From Pseudomonadota bacterium (GTDB lineage Bacteria; Pseudomonadota; Alphaproteobacteria; Rhodospirillales; 2-02-FULL-58-16), in the NCBI GenBank assembly GCA_022572335.1, contig JACZWD010000127.1:1-7758 (forward strand): 7,758 nt of DNA, read 5' to 3'. The notes beneath the pieces are model-generated. The model had not been told where the DNA came from. It did not search any database and worked only from the letters and a program-made list of their open reading frames with translations. The translations under genes and the position numbers were made by a program. Shown piece after piece: positions 1-5,934 of the stretch (position 1 is the first letter of the stretch; each line of letters begins with the position of its first letter).

Positions 1-443
1 GGGCGCGCCGTCGGCGGCGGCGACCAGCACCGCCACCCGCCCCGCGCGCAGCCACGCCCGCGCCTTGTCCGACCCGGCCACGGCCTGCCCGGCGCGGCGC
101 GCCAGCCCGATGAGGTCGAGACAGCGGCGCGCCAAAAGCCGTTCCACCCGGTCGGCAAGATCGGCCGGGACGGCGACGCGTGCCCGCGCCGCCTTGGCGA
201 ACAGGTTCTTGGCGCAGGCTGTATCTACCATATCCCTTTGTGCGCTCAACCAAATACCCCGCCCCGGAAGGCGTCCTTCCACGTCCGGGACCACTTCCCG
301 GCCGGGTCCGACAACGAAGCGCAGCAACTCCTCTTTCCGGCGCACCGCACCGCTGACAATGCACCGCCTGAAGGGACCACGACGCCCGTGTTGCGTGCCG
401 GTCCGCGTGCCGTCGGCCTGTGGCCGGGCTCGCGCGGCCGCAT
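1..443 (-). CDS. ylxR: YlxR (DUF448) RNA-binding protein with L7Ae-like domain, partial, apparent N-terminal frameshift
   Basis: The frame read from about 372 down to 1 encodes FRRCIVSG, LLRFVVGP, VPDVEGRLPGRGIWLS and CAKNLFAKAARA, the hallmarks of the YlxR family, which binds nucleic acid and lies between nusA and infB. It continues through RRCLDLIGLARRAGQAVAG, the start of an L7Ae-like RNA-binding domain often fused to YlxR in alphaproteobacteria, and leaves the window without a stop. The start is a problem. The ATG at 443, just after the nusA stop (449-451), opens MRPREPGHRPTARGPARNTG, a plausible YlxR leader, but in a different frame. One extra base, for example in the GGG run at 385-387 or the CCC run at 373-375 (minus-strand sense), would join the two. 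There is no ATG, GTG, TTG or CTG in the body frame between 444 and 360. The nearest in-frame ATG is at 528, inside nusA. Family identity is secure; the start is not. Confidence 0.85.
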
Positions 444-448
444 TCCTC

Positions 449-2077
449 TTATCCGTCTTTCGATTCCTCCTCGCCGTCGGGCGCCGGGGTGTCGGCGGAG
501 GCCGTATCTTCCTCCGCCGCCACGCCATCCCCTGCGGCGGCTTCGCCCGCGGCGTCTTCGTCGGCGAACCAGTGGGCGCGGGCGGCCATGATAATCGCGT
601 TGGCCTCTTCTTCCCGGAGCGTGCCGGCGGGCACGATATCCCTCAGTTCGTCGCCGGCAAGATCGGCCAGATCATCGCGCGTCTTGACCCCGTTTTCGCC
701 AAGGGCCACCAGCAAGGCCGGCGTTACCCCTTCGACCTCGGCCAGATCATCGCTCACGCCCAGTTCCTTGCGGCGCCGGGCCAGTTCCTCGTCCCTGACG
801 GCGAGAACGCCCCGCGCGCGCTCTTGCAGTTCCTTGGCCGTGTCCTCGCCGAAGCCCTCGATTTCAGCCAGGTCGCTCAGGGGCACGAACGCCACTTCCT
901 CGACCGTGGAGAAGCCCTCGGTCACCAACAGATGCGCGATCACCTCCTCCACGTCCAGGGCGTCGACGAACATTTGCGAATTGGTGCGGAATTCCTCGCT
1001 GCGGCGCTCCGATTCCTCGGCCTCGGTAAGGATATCGATGTCCCAGCCGGACAGCTGGGAGGCCAGGCGGACGTTCTGGCCGCGCCGCCCGATGGCAAGA
1101 CTGAGTTGGTCGTCGGGAACCACCACCTCGATGCGGTTGGCTTCCTGGTCCAGGACCACCTTGGCCACCTCGGCGGGGGCAAGCGCGTTGACGATGAAGG
1201 TGGCGGCGTCGGGCGACCACTGGATGATGTCGATCTTCTCGCCCTGAAGCTCCCCAACCACGGCCTGGACGCGGGAGCCGCGCATACCGATGCAGGGGCC
1301 GACCGGGTCGATGCTGGAATCGTGGGAGACGACCGCGATCTTGGCGCGCGAGCCCGCGTCCCGGGCCACCGACATGATCTCGATGATGTTGTCGTAAATT
1401 TCCGGCACTTCCTGGGCGAACAGCTTGGCCATGAACTGGGGATGGGTGCGCGACAGGAATATCTGCGGGCCGCGTGGCTCCTCGCGCACGTCCATGATGT
1501 AGGCGCGCACCCGGTCGCCGGTGGAATAGTGCTCGCGCGGGATGCACTCGTCGCGGCGCAAGAGCGCTTCCGCCCGGCTCAAATCCACGATCACGTTGCC
1601 AAATTCGATGCGCTTGACCAGACCGTTGACGATCTCGCCGACGCGGTCCTTGTACTCTTCGTGCTGGCGTTTACGCTCGGCCTCGCGCACCTTCTGCACG
1701 ATCACCTGCTTGGCCGTCTGGGCGGCGATGCGGCCGAAGTCGATGGGCGGCAACGGGTCGATCAGGAAATCGCCGATCTCCGCGTCCGGCTTGGTCTTGC
1801 GCGCCGATTCCAGGTCCGTCTGGGTGATCTCGTTCTCCACCTCCTCCGCCACCTCGACGTAGCGCGCCAGCCCAATCTCGCCGGACGTGCGGTCGATGGT
1901 GGCGCGGATATCGTGCTCGTGTCCGTATTTCGAGCGCCCGGCCTTTTGAATCGCCTGCTCCATGGCTTCGAGAACCTCTTCGCGCTCGATTCCCTTGTCG
2001 CGGGCGACGGATTCGGCCACCTGCAGCAGTTCGGGGCGCGCGCGAACGGCCTCGGTATCCGGGTTGGTTTCGATCAT
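449..2077 (-). CDS. nusA: Transcription termination/antitermination factor NusA
   Basis: NusA binds RNA polymerase and nascent RNA, and controls pausing, termination and antitermination, including on rRNA operons. The 542 residues show the full domain order: an N-terminal polymerase-binding domain (about 1-125), an S1 domain (about 145-210), KH1 (about 230-300, with GPCIGMRGSRVQAVVGEL), KH2 (about 300-360, with LSLAIGRRGQNVRLASQL), then two helix-hairpin-helix-like acidic-repeat domains (about 365-425 and 440-500) and a strongly acidic tail of roughly 37 residues. The length and the two C-terminal repeats match proteobacterial NusA. The ATG overlaps the rimP stop as ATGA, with AAAGGA just upstream, so translation is probably coupled to rimP. 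The stop is TAA, with ylxR immediately downstream. No key motif is missing. Confidence 0.97.
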   Translation of the reverse strand: MIETNPDTEAVRARPELLQVAESVARDKGIEREEVLEAMEQAIQKAGRSKYGHEHDIRATIDRTSGEIGLARYVEVAEEVENEITQTDLESARKTKPDAEIGDFLIDPLPPIDFGRIAAQTAKQVIVQKVREAERKRQHEEYKDRVGEIVNGLVKRIEFGNVIVDLSRAEALLRRDECIPREHYSTGDRVRAYIMDVREEPRGPQIFLSRTHPQFMAKLFAQEVPEIYDNIIEIMSVARDAGSRAKIAVVSHDSSIDPVGPCIGMRGSRVQAVVGELQGEKIDIIQWSPDAATFIVNALAPAEVAKVVLDQEANRIEVVVPDDQLSLAIGRRGQNVRLASQLSGWDIDILTEAEESERRSEEFRTNSQMFVDALDVEEVIAHLLVTEGFSTVEEVAFVPLSDLAEIEGFGEDTAKELQERARGVLAVRDEELARRRKELGVSDDLAEVEGVTPALLVALGENGVKTRDDLADLAGDELRDIVPAGTLREEEANAIIMAARAHWFADEDAAGEAAAGDGVAAEEDTASADTPAPDGEEESKDG

Positions 2078-2565
2078 GGTCCTTTCCGTTTCTCCGACGC
2101 CGCCAGCAACTCGTCGGTGAGCAGCAGTTTCGCCCGCCCGATGTCCGCGTAGGGCAGATCCACCGTGGCTCCTTCCACCTGGATCCGCACCACCTGGCCG
2201 GCGACGCCGACCAGCCGGCCGCGGAAGCGGCGGCGTCCGCCGACCGGACGATTCGTCTCCACCTTGGCCTCGAACCCGGCGAAGCGCTCGAAGTCACCGA
2301 GACGCACCAAGGGGCGGTCGATGCCGGGCGAACTCACCTCGAGGGTGAAGGCGCCGCCGATGGGGTCCTCCACCTCGAGCACGGCGGCGATGGCGCGGCT
2401 GATGCCGGCGCAGTCATCGACCATCATCGCCTTGCCGTCCCGGCGCTCGGCCATGACCTGCAGCCGCGGCCTCTGCCGGCCCGAAATCTGCACCCGCACG
2501 ACGGTGAAACCCAAAGCCTCCACCGTGGGCGTAATGAGTCGCTCGATGCGGCCACCCAAATCCAT
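2074..2565 (-). CDS. rimP: Ribosome maturation factor RimP
   Basis: RimP helps assemble the 30S ribosomal subunit. The protein of 163 residues has the usual two parts: an N-terminal alpha/beta domain containing LEVSSPGIDRPL (about residues 75-86), the family signature, and a C-terminal SH3-like barrel (about 90-150, FRGRLVGVAGQVVRIQVEG). I chose the ATG at 2565 (MDLGGRIERL) because the homologous region begins there. An open frame extends upstream to 2664, but it would run back through the terminator-like hairpin at 2616-2647 and shows no family similarity. AGGG and AGAAGGA lie 9-20 bases upstream of the chosen start. The gene begins the rimP-nusA-ylxR transcription unit, the classic order, and its stop overlaps the nusA start by four bases. 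Confidence 0.94.
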   Translation of the reverse strand: MDLGGRIERLITPTVEALGFTVVRVQISGRQRPRLQVMAERRDGKAMMVDDCAGISRAIAAVLEVEDPIGGAFTLEVSSPGIDRPLVRLGDFERFAGFEAKVETNRPVGGRRRFRGRLVGVAGQVVRIQVEGATVDLPYADIGRAKLLLTDELLAASEKRKGP

Positions 2566-2615
2566 CCCGGCGACCCTGTCCTTCTCTGCGCCCGGGCCGC
2601 CATGACAAACGGCCC

Positions 2616-2647
2616 AAAAACAAAGAGCGGGCCTGAGGCCCACCCTT
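2616..2647 (-). terminator. Terminator-like hairpin in the rimP leader (possible attenuator)
   Basis: Read on the minus strand, arms AAGGGTGGGCCT (2647-2636) and AGGCCCGCTCTT (2634-2623) pair over 12 positions with two G-U wobbles around a central C at 2635, although the tip must open to form a real loop. TGTTTTTG follows directly, the layout of an intrinsic terminator. It lies about 50 bases before the rimP start and downstream of the promoter candidate at 2707-2734. It could therefore attenuate rimP-nusA transcription, or simply end transcripts arriving from metK-trmB. A conserved rimP leader with a premature terminator has been described in alphaproteobacteria (Rfam family rimP). I could not test membership. 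Confidence 0.7.
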
Positions 2648-2650
2648 ATC

Positions 2651-2674
2651 TGACCCGCACGCAACTTCGGGTCA
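2651..2674 (-). promoter_or_regulatory. Second hairpin in the rimP leader
   Basis: TGACCCG (2651-2657) and CGGGTCA (2668-2674) form a perfect 7-bp stem with a 10-base loop. It stands immediately 5' of the terminator-like hairpin in the transcript. Its GACCC arm could also compete for the GGGTGGG strand of the terminator, which would be an antiterminator arrangement. That competition is inference. Confidence 0.45.
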
Positions 2675-2706
2675 ATGGGACCAATTCGTTGTTATTCGTG
2701 AGCACA

Positions 2707-2734
2707 TATATACCCTGTGGCGTTTCGAACACAA
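2707..2734 (-). promoter_or_regulatory. Candidate promoter for rimP-nusA-ylxR
   Basis: In minus-strand sense, TTGTGT (2734-2729) is followed after 16 bases by TATATA (2712-2707); shifting by two gives TATATG at 18 bases. This is the most AT-rich patch between trmB and rimP. It would start transcripts near 2700, giving a leader of about 135 bases. The -35 match is only partial, so the call rests mainly on position and composition. Confidence 0.45.
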
Positions 2735-2801
2735 GGATTTTCGCACCGCAACCGGCGCTTCCCGCGGCACCGGAAAGCCAGCGCCCGCGCCGGCTCCTCA
2801 T

Positions 2802-3120
2802 CCCCGGGGGGCCACCGGGGGGTGCCCCCCCGACACCGTATGCGGGGGGTGCCCCCGCGAGCCCCGGGGGGCCACCGGGGGGTGCCCCCCCGGTCATCGG
2901 GAATGCGGGGGGCGCCCCCGCGACCCCCGGGGGGCCACCGGGGGGTGTCCCCCCGACACCGTATGCGGGGGGTGCCCCCGCGACCCCCGGGGGGCCACCG
3001 GGGGGTGCCCCCCGGTCATCGGGAATGCGGGGGGCGCCCCCGCGACCCCCGGGGGGCCACCGGGGGGTGCCCCTCCGGTCATCGGGAATGCGGGGGGCGC
3101 CCCCGCGACCCCCGGGGGCG
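2802..3120. repeat. Tandem array of five 60-63 bp G/C hairpin repeats
   Basis: Units start at 2802, 2862, 2925, 2985 and 3047 (60, 63, 60, 62 and 63 bp), with a partial sixth from 3110. Each unit is a constant part beginning CCCCGGGGGGCCACC, a variable insert, and a second constant part GCGGGGGG(T or C)GCCCCCGCGA. The insert is GACACCGTAT in units 1 and 3 (type A) and GGTCATCGGGAAT in units 2, 4 and 5 (type B), giving A-B-A-B-B. Two hairpins can form per unit. One has a G6 arm pairing with C6, an inner CACC/GGTG stem and a GGGG loop. The other has arms GCGGGGG/CCCCCGC with a three-base loop (2842-2858 in unit 1). The array lies just after, and partly within, trmB. I do not recognise the family. 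It resembles intergenic palindromic repeats such as BIMEs in general design only. Confidence 0.93.
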
Positions 3121-3822
3121 GCGCAGAAAGCGCAGATAGACGCACCTGGCGCCGCGCCCGAGCGCCTTGGCCTCGTAGCGGGTTTCGAACCAGTCCTCGG
3201 GCCGTTGCAGCCAGTCGCGCCTGGTCCGCGCCGGCCACGAGAAACCGGGGTGGGCGGTGACGTGCTCGATCGTCCAGCGAACATATTCCATGTGGTCGCT
3301 GGCGAAGCGCAGCTCGGCCCCGTCCTTCAACAGCCGGGCAAGCGCATCCAGGTTTTCCGGCGATACGAAGCGGCGCCCGTGGTGCCGTTTCTTTGGCCAG
3401 GGGTCGGAAAACAACACGAAAGCGCGCCCGATGCCGGCGTCGGGCAAGGCGTCGAACAACAGCCGCGCGTCGTCGTCGAAAATCCGGACGTTGGTGAGAT
3501 TCGCCTCGCGAACGTGGGCAAGCAGCCCGGCCACCCCGTTGATGTAGGCCTCGCAGCCGATGATGCCCACATCGGGGTGGGCGCGGGCCTGCGCCGCCAG
3601 GTGCTCGCCGGCGCCGAAGCCCACCTCCAGCCACACGTCGCTCACCGATCGGTGAAAAACGGCCGCCAGGTCGAGCCGGCCGCCGCTTTCCGGCGGCGCC
3701 ACCCGCAGGCGCGGCAGCAACTCCCGCAACAGTTCCTGCCGGCCCTTGCGCAGCCGGTGGCCGCGCCGCCGGCCGTACCAGCGGGGCCGGTCGTCGCCGG
3801 GGCTGGGGCCGCCGCCGGTCAA
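3079..3822 (-). CDS. trmB: tRNA (guanine-N7-)-methyltransferase TrmB
   Basis: TrmB methylates N7 of guanine 46 in tRNA, using S-adenosylmethionine. The protein of 247 residues shows the SAM-binding loop VWLEVGFGAGEHL (about 63-75), the catalytic-region motif FSDPWPKKRHHGRR (about 138-151), ELRFASDHMEY and the C-terminal FETRYEAKALG. No ATG lies in frame between metK and the conserved region. I chose the TTG at 3820-3822 because its TTGA overlaps the metK stop (3819-3821), like an ATGA junction, and leads directly into DRPRWYGRRRG, typical of the family's start. After LRFLRRP, where relatives normally end, the last 11 residues (RGSRGRPPHSR) and the TGA are encoded by the tandem array. Transcription with metK supplies enzyme and cofactor together. 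Function is secure; start and tail are less so. Confidence 0.93.
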   Translation of the reverse strand: MTGGGPSPGDDRPRWYGRRRGHRLRKGRQELLRELLPRLRVAPPESGGRLDLAAVFHRSVSDVWLEVGFGAGEHLAAQARAHPDVGIIGCEAYINGVAGLLAHVREANLTNVRIFDDDARLLFDALPDAGIGRAFVLFSDPWPKKRHHGRRFVSPENLDALARLLKDGAELRFASDHMEYVRWTIEHVTAHPGFSWPARTRRDWLQRPEDWFETRYEAKALGRGARCVYLRFLRRPRGSRGRPPHSR

Positions 3823-4994
3823 CTGCCCGCGAAGATGGATTTGAGGTCCTCGACCAGCCCGGTGCGCTCCCAGGAAAAGCCGCCATCGGATTCCGGCGGC
3901 CGGCCGAAATGGCCGTAGGCGGCGGTGCGCGCATAGATGGGCCGGTTGAGCTCCAGGTGCTCGCGGATGCCGCGCGGCGACAGGTCGACCATGTCCTGGA
4001 GCACCTCGGACAACCGGTTCTCGTCGACGCGGCCGCTGTCGTGCAGGTTGATATCGACGGCCAGCGGTTGGGCCACGCCGATGGCGTAGGACAGCTGGAT
4101 GGTGCAGGCATCGGCCAAGCCGGCGGCGACCACGTTCTTGGCCAGATAGCGGGCGGCGTAGGCGGCCGAGCGGTCGACCTTGGTGGGGTCCTTGCCCGAG
4201 AAGGCGCCGCCGCCGTGGGGGGCGCTGCCGCCATAGGTGTCGACGACGATCTTGCGTCCCGTAAGCCCGGCGTCGCCATCCGGTCCGCCGATGACGAATC
4301 GGCCCGTCGGGTTCACGTAGAAGCTTTCCTCGCCGCACATCCAGCCTTCGGGCAACACGTTGACCACGTGGGGCCGGACGATCTCGCGGATCTCGTCCTG
4401 GCTGAGGCGTTCGGCATGCTGGGTGGAGACCACGATGGACGCGGCGCGCACCGGCTTGCGGTTCACATAGTGCAAGGTGACCTGGCTCTTGGAATCGGGG
4501 CCGAGGCCCGGTTCGGCCCCGGAATGGCGGGCCTCCGCCAGCGACTGCAGGATGGCGTGGGAATAATAGATGGGCGCCGGCATCAGGGAATCGGTTTCCC
4601 GGCACGCATAGCCGAACATGACGCCCTGGTCGCCCGCGCCTTCGTCCTTGTTGCCCGACGCATCGACGCCCTGGGCGATGTCGGGGGACTGGGCGTGGAC
4701 GAGAACCTGGACCTCGGCCGTCCGCCAGTGAAAGCCGTCCTGTTCGTACCCGATTTCCTTGACCGCGCTGCGGGCCACGTGCTCAAGGGTCGCGTGGGTG
4801 ATCGAATCCGGCCCCCGCACTTCCCCGGCGAGGAGAATGAAGTTGGTCGTGCACAGGGTCTCGACGGCGACGCGCGCGTATGGATCGGCCGTCAGAAAGG
4901 CGTCGACCACGGCGTCGGAGATGCGGTCGCAGATCTTGTCGGGATGCCCTTCGGAAACGGATTCACTCGTAAAAAGGTAGTCGCTCTTCGGCAC
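3819..4994 (-). CDS. metK: S-adenosylmethionine synthetase MetK
   Basis: MetK makes S-adenosylmethionine from methionine and ATP in the cytoplasm. The 391 residues are full length for the family and carry all three classic motifs: SESVSEGHPDKICDRISD (10-27), with the ATP-binding histidine and aspartate of GHPDK; GAGDQGVMFGYA (119-130); and the phosphate-binding GGGAFSGKDPTKVDRSAAY (261-279). The start codon is GTG at 4992-4994, preceded by GGAGGG (5001-5006) at six bases, a strong ribosome binding site. The regulator upstream and trmB downstream on the same strand match the neighbourhood in other alphaproteobacteria. The 5' leader has pairings that could hide the ribosome binding site (see 5000-5075). 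No catalytic motif is altered. Confidence 0.98.
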   Translation of the reverse strand: MPKSDYLFTSESVSEGHPDKICDRISDAVVDAFLTADPYARVAVETLCTTNFILLAGEVRGPDSITHATLEHVARSAVKEIGYEQDGFHWRTAEVQVLVHAQSPDIAQGVDASGNKDEGAGDQGVMFGYACRETDSLMPAPIYYSHAILQSLAEARHSGAEPGLGPDSKSQVTLHYVNRKPVRAASIVVSTQHAERLSQDEIREIVRPHVVNVLPEGWMCGEESFYVNPTGRFVIGGPDGDAGLTGRKIVVDTYGGSAPHGGGAFSGKDPTKVDRSAAYAARYLAKNVVAAGLADACTIQLSYAIGVAQPLAVDINLHDSGRVDENRLSEVLQDMVDLSPRGIREHLELNRPIYARTAAYGHFGRPPESDGGFSWERTGLVEDLKSIFAGS

Positions 4995-4999
4995 AGTCG

Positions 5000-5075
5000 G
5001 CCCTCCGATCTCAGGTTCCGTCCACTTGGACCGAGGGCTTCAATGGTCGTGCCACTAATCCGAGCCCACTTAGCG
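5000..5075 (-). promoter_or_regulatory. Structured metK 5' leader, possible translational switch
   Basis: In minus-strand RNA sense, CGCUAA (5075-5070) pairs with UUAGUG (5058-5053, one G-U), and loop bases GGGCU (5067-5063) can pair with AGCCC (5039-5035), giving an H-type pseudoknot. The same downstream segment, GCCCUC (5038-5033), pairs perfectly with GAGGGC (5005-5000), which contains the metK ribosome binding site. An inner hairpin GUCC/GGAC (5031-5020) lies in that loop. The two pairings exclude each other, as expected of a switch. I do not recognise a SAM-II, SAM-V or SAM/SAH consensus here. Short GC pairings are common in such DNA, so this is a hypothesis. Confidence 0.3.
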
Positions 5076-5146
5076 CCTTTTTTTTCGTGGTGGCAAGCAG
5101 TCCAAATCCATCCACGTCCGCCGCCGGAATCCCGCCGGGGTCGGCT

Positions 5147-5175
5147 CTTGTTGCAAGCTTTTCTTCAAGCGTCAA
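5147..5175 (-). promoter_or_regulatory. Candidate metK promoter
   Basis: TTGACG (5175-5170, minus sense) is a good -35 element. At 17 bases the -10 position is AACAAG (5152-5147), a poor match. It is the best candidate in the 290-base gap and would give a leader of about 145 bases. The -10 position also overlaps the TTGCAACAAG motif shared with the region upstream of the neighbouring regulator gene. Confidence 0.35.
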
Positions 5176-5245
5176 GGGAATTTGACGCCGCGCCCGGCGG
5201 GTCGCCAATTCCCCATTCGACGGCATAACCCGCAGCGCACGGCGG

Positions 5246-5267
5246 CGGAGCCTTTCCACGGGCTCCG
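5246..5267 (-). other. Hairpin after the XRE regulator gene
   Basis: CGGAGCC (5246-5252) and GGCTCCG (5261-5267) form a perfect 7-bp stem with an 8-base loop, about 20 bases beyond the regulator's stop codon. No T-run follows in the direction of transcription, so it is not a canonical intrinsic terminator. It could protect the 3' end of the message or mark a Rho-dependent end. Confidence 0.4.
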
Positions 5268-5287
5268 GCCTCCGAACGGCTTAGGGG

Positions 5288-5782
5288 CTAGGTCTTGACG
5301 GCCGCTTTGGCGACGGACTTGGTCAACTCGAACAGGCGCTTACGCACCCGTGGATCCGTAATCCGGTAATAGGCCCGGACCAGTTCCAGGGTTTCGCGTT
5401 TGGCCATGGGGTCGGGCTCCAGGCGGGCCTGGCCCCTATCCCGCAAGCCCTTCGCCATGCGGCCTTCCCTGGTCTTGAGTTCATCGTCCATGTCGTCGAA
5501 GAAAAACGAAATCGGCACGTCGAGAATCTGGGTGAGCTCGAACAGCCGGCTGGCGCCAATGCGGTTGGCGCCCCGCTCGTATTTTTGGATCTGCTGGAAC
5601 GTCAGGCCGACGGCGTCGCCGAGTCTCTCCTGACTCATCCCAAGCAGGGTCCGGCGAAGCCTGACCCGGCTACCGACGTGAATATCGACAGGATTGGGAA
5701 CGCCCGGGGGCAATCGCTTCCTTTTCACGCGAGGAGCACGGCGTTGTTTTTTTCGCCCGCGGGTAGCTTTTGGTTGTTTCAT
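5288..5782 (-). CDS. XRE-family helix-turn-helix transcriptional regulator
   Basis: This is a DNA-binding regulator of 164 residues. A very basic N-terminal stretch (about 1-30, many Arg and Lys) precedes PNPVDIHVGSRVRLRRTLLG and an XRE helix-turn-helix (about 37-93, with MSQERLGDAVGLTFQQIQKY and ANRIGASRLFELTQILDVP), then SFFFDD and a charged C-terminal region. The core closely resembles the PraR/PhrR-type regulators of rhizobia, which control biofilm and quorum-sensing genes, and similar genes lie next to metK in alphaproteobacteria. That assignment is from memory of the family and its target here is unknown. I chose the ATG at 5782; a TTG at 5806 would add eight residues, and neither has a strong ribosome binding site. 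A promoter candidate (5881-5909) and a palindrome (5923-5934) lie upstream, which suggests autoregulation. Confidence 0.9.
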   Translation of the reverse strand: MKQPKATRGRKKQRRAPRVKRKRLPPGVPNPVDIHVGSRVRLRRTLLGMSQERLGDAVGLTFQQIQKYERGANRIGASRLFELTQILDVPISFFFDDMDDELKTREGRMAKGLRDRGQARLEPDPMAKRETLELVRAYYRITDPRVRKRLFELTKSVAKAAVKT

Positions 5783-5880
5783 TTTTTCTCGGTGCCTTTG
5801 TGACAATTGATTAAGAGCAGCTTTGGCCGGATTGCGCCTCAGGTTGAAAGATATTCAAGCCTGTTCTACGTCAGATTGGA

Positions 5881-5909
5881 CGATAAGGGAATATATAAGG
5901 AAAGGTCAA
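5881..5909 (-). promoter_or_regulatory. Candidate promoter for the XRE regulator
   Basis: TTGACC (5909-5904, minus sense) is followed after exactly 17 bases by TTATCG (5886-5881), in an AT-rich patch. The -35 element is strong and the -10 only moderate, as is common in alphaproteobacteria. The leader would be about 95 bases. Confidence 0.5.
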
Positions 5910-5922
5910 TATGCATGTTCAC

Positions 5923-5934
5923 GCAACTAGTTGC
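5923..5934. promoter_or_regulatory. Perfect 12-bp palindrome, candidate operator
   Basis: GCAACTAGTTGC reads the same on both strands and lies 13 bases upstream of the -35 element of the regulator gene. A dimeric XRE protein would bind such a site, so autoregulation is the simplest reading. A related sequence, TTGCAACAAG, lies at 5147-5156 before metK. No binding evidence exists in the sequence itself. Confidence 0.4.

Larger units (their letters stand above)
2566..3078. other. Intergenic region between trmB and rimP
   Basis: This 513-base stretch holds no gene I can support. From the rimP side it contains a short leader with a terminator-like hairpin (2616-2647), a second hairpin (2651-2674), an AT-rich promoter candidate (2707-2734), about 65 bases of unremarkable GC-rich sequence (2740-2801), and then the tandem GC array, which continues past this region into the end of trmB. 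Frames stay open through the array on both strands only because it is nearly all G and C. Confidence 0.7.

Noticed and set aside
65..2152. Long plus-strand open frame opposite ylxR, nusA and rimP
   Set aside because: It is antisense to well-conserved genes and encodes no recognisable protein. High GC keeps such frames open. The same applies to plus-strand frames at 2602-3918, 3909-5228 and 6256-7575.
2566..2664. Longer rimP start at 2664
   Set aside because: The extension would be translated from the leader hairpins and shows no RimP similarity. The ATG at 2565 fits the family length.
2802..3120. CRISPR array
   Set aside because: The constant parts are longer than the inserts, the inserts are only 10 or 13 bases and of two recurring kinds, and no cas gene is nearby.
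2646..3284. Gene for a Gly/Pro-rich repeat protein encoded by the array
   Set aside because: Frames are open on both strands because of base composition. Unit 4 (62 bp) breaks the reading period, there is no domain outside the repeats, and the frame overlaps the conserved end of trmB.
4995..5140. Known SAM-II or SAM/SAH riboswitch upstream of metK
   Set aside because: Some words such as ACCATTG recur, but the order of stems and the conserved core I remember for those classes are not present. Kept only as an unclassified structured leader.
5011..5259. Small minus-strand gene of 82 codons between the regulator and metK
   Set aside because: No recognisable domain or good ribosome binding site, and it covers the promoter and leader of metK. 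More likely non-coding.
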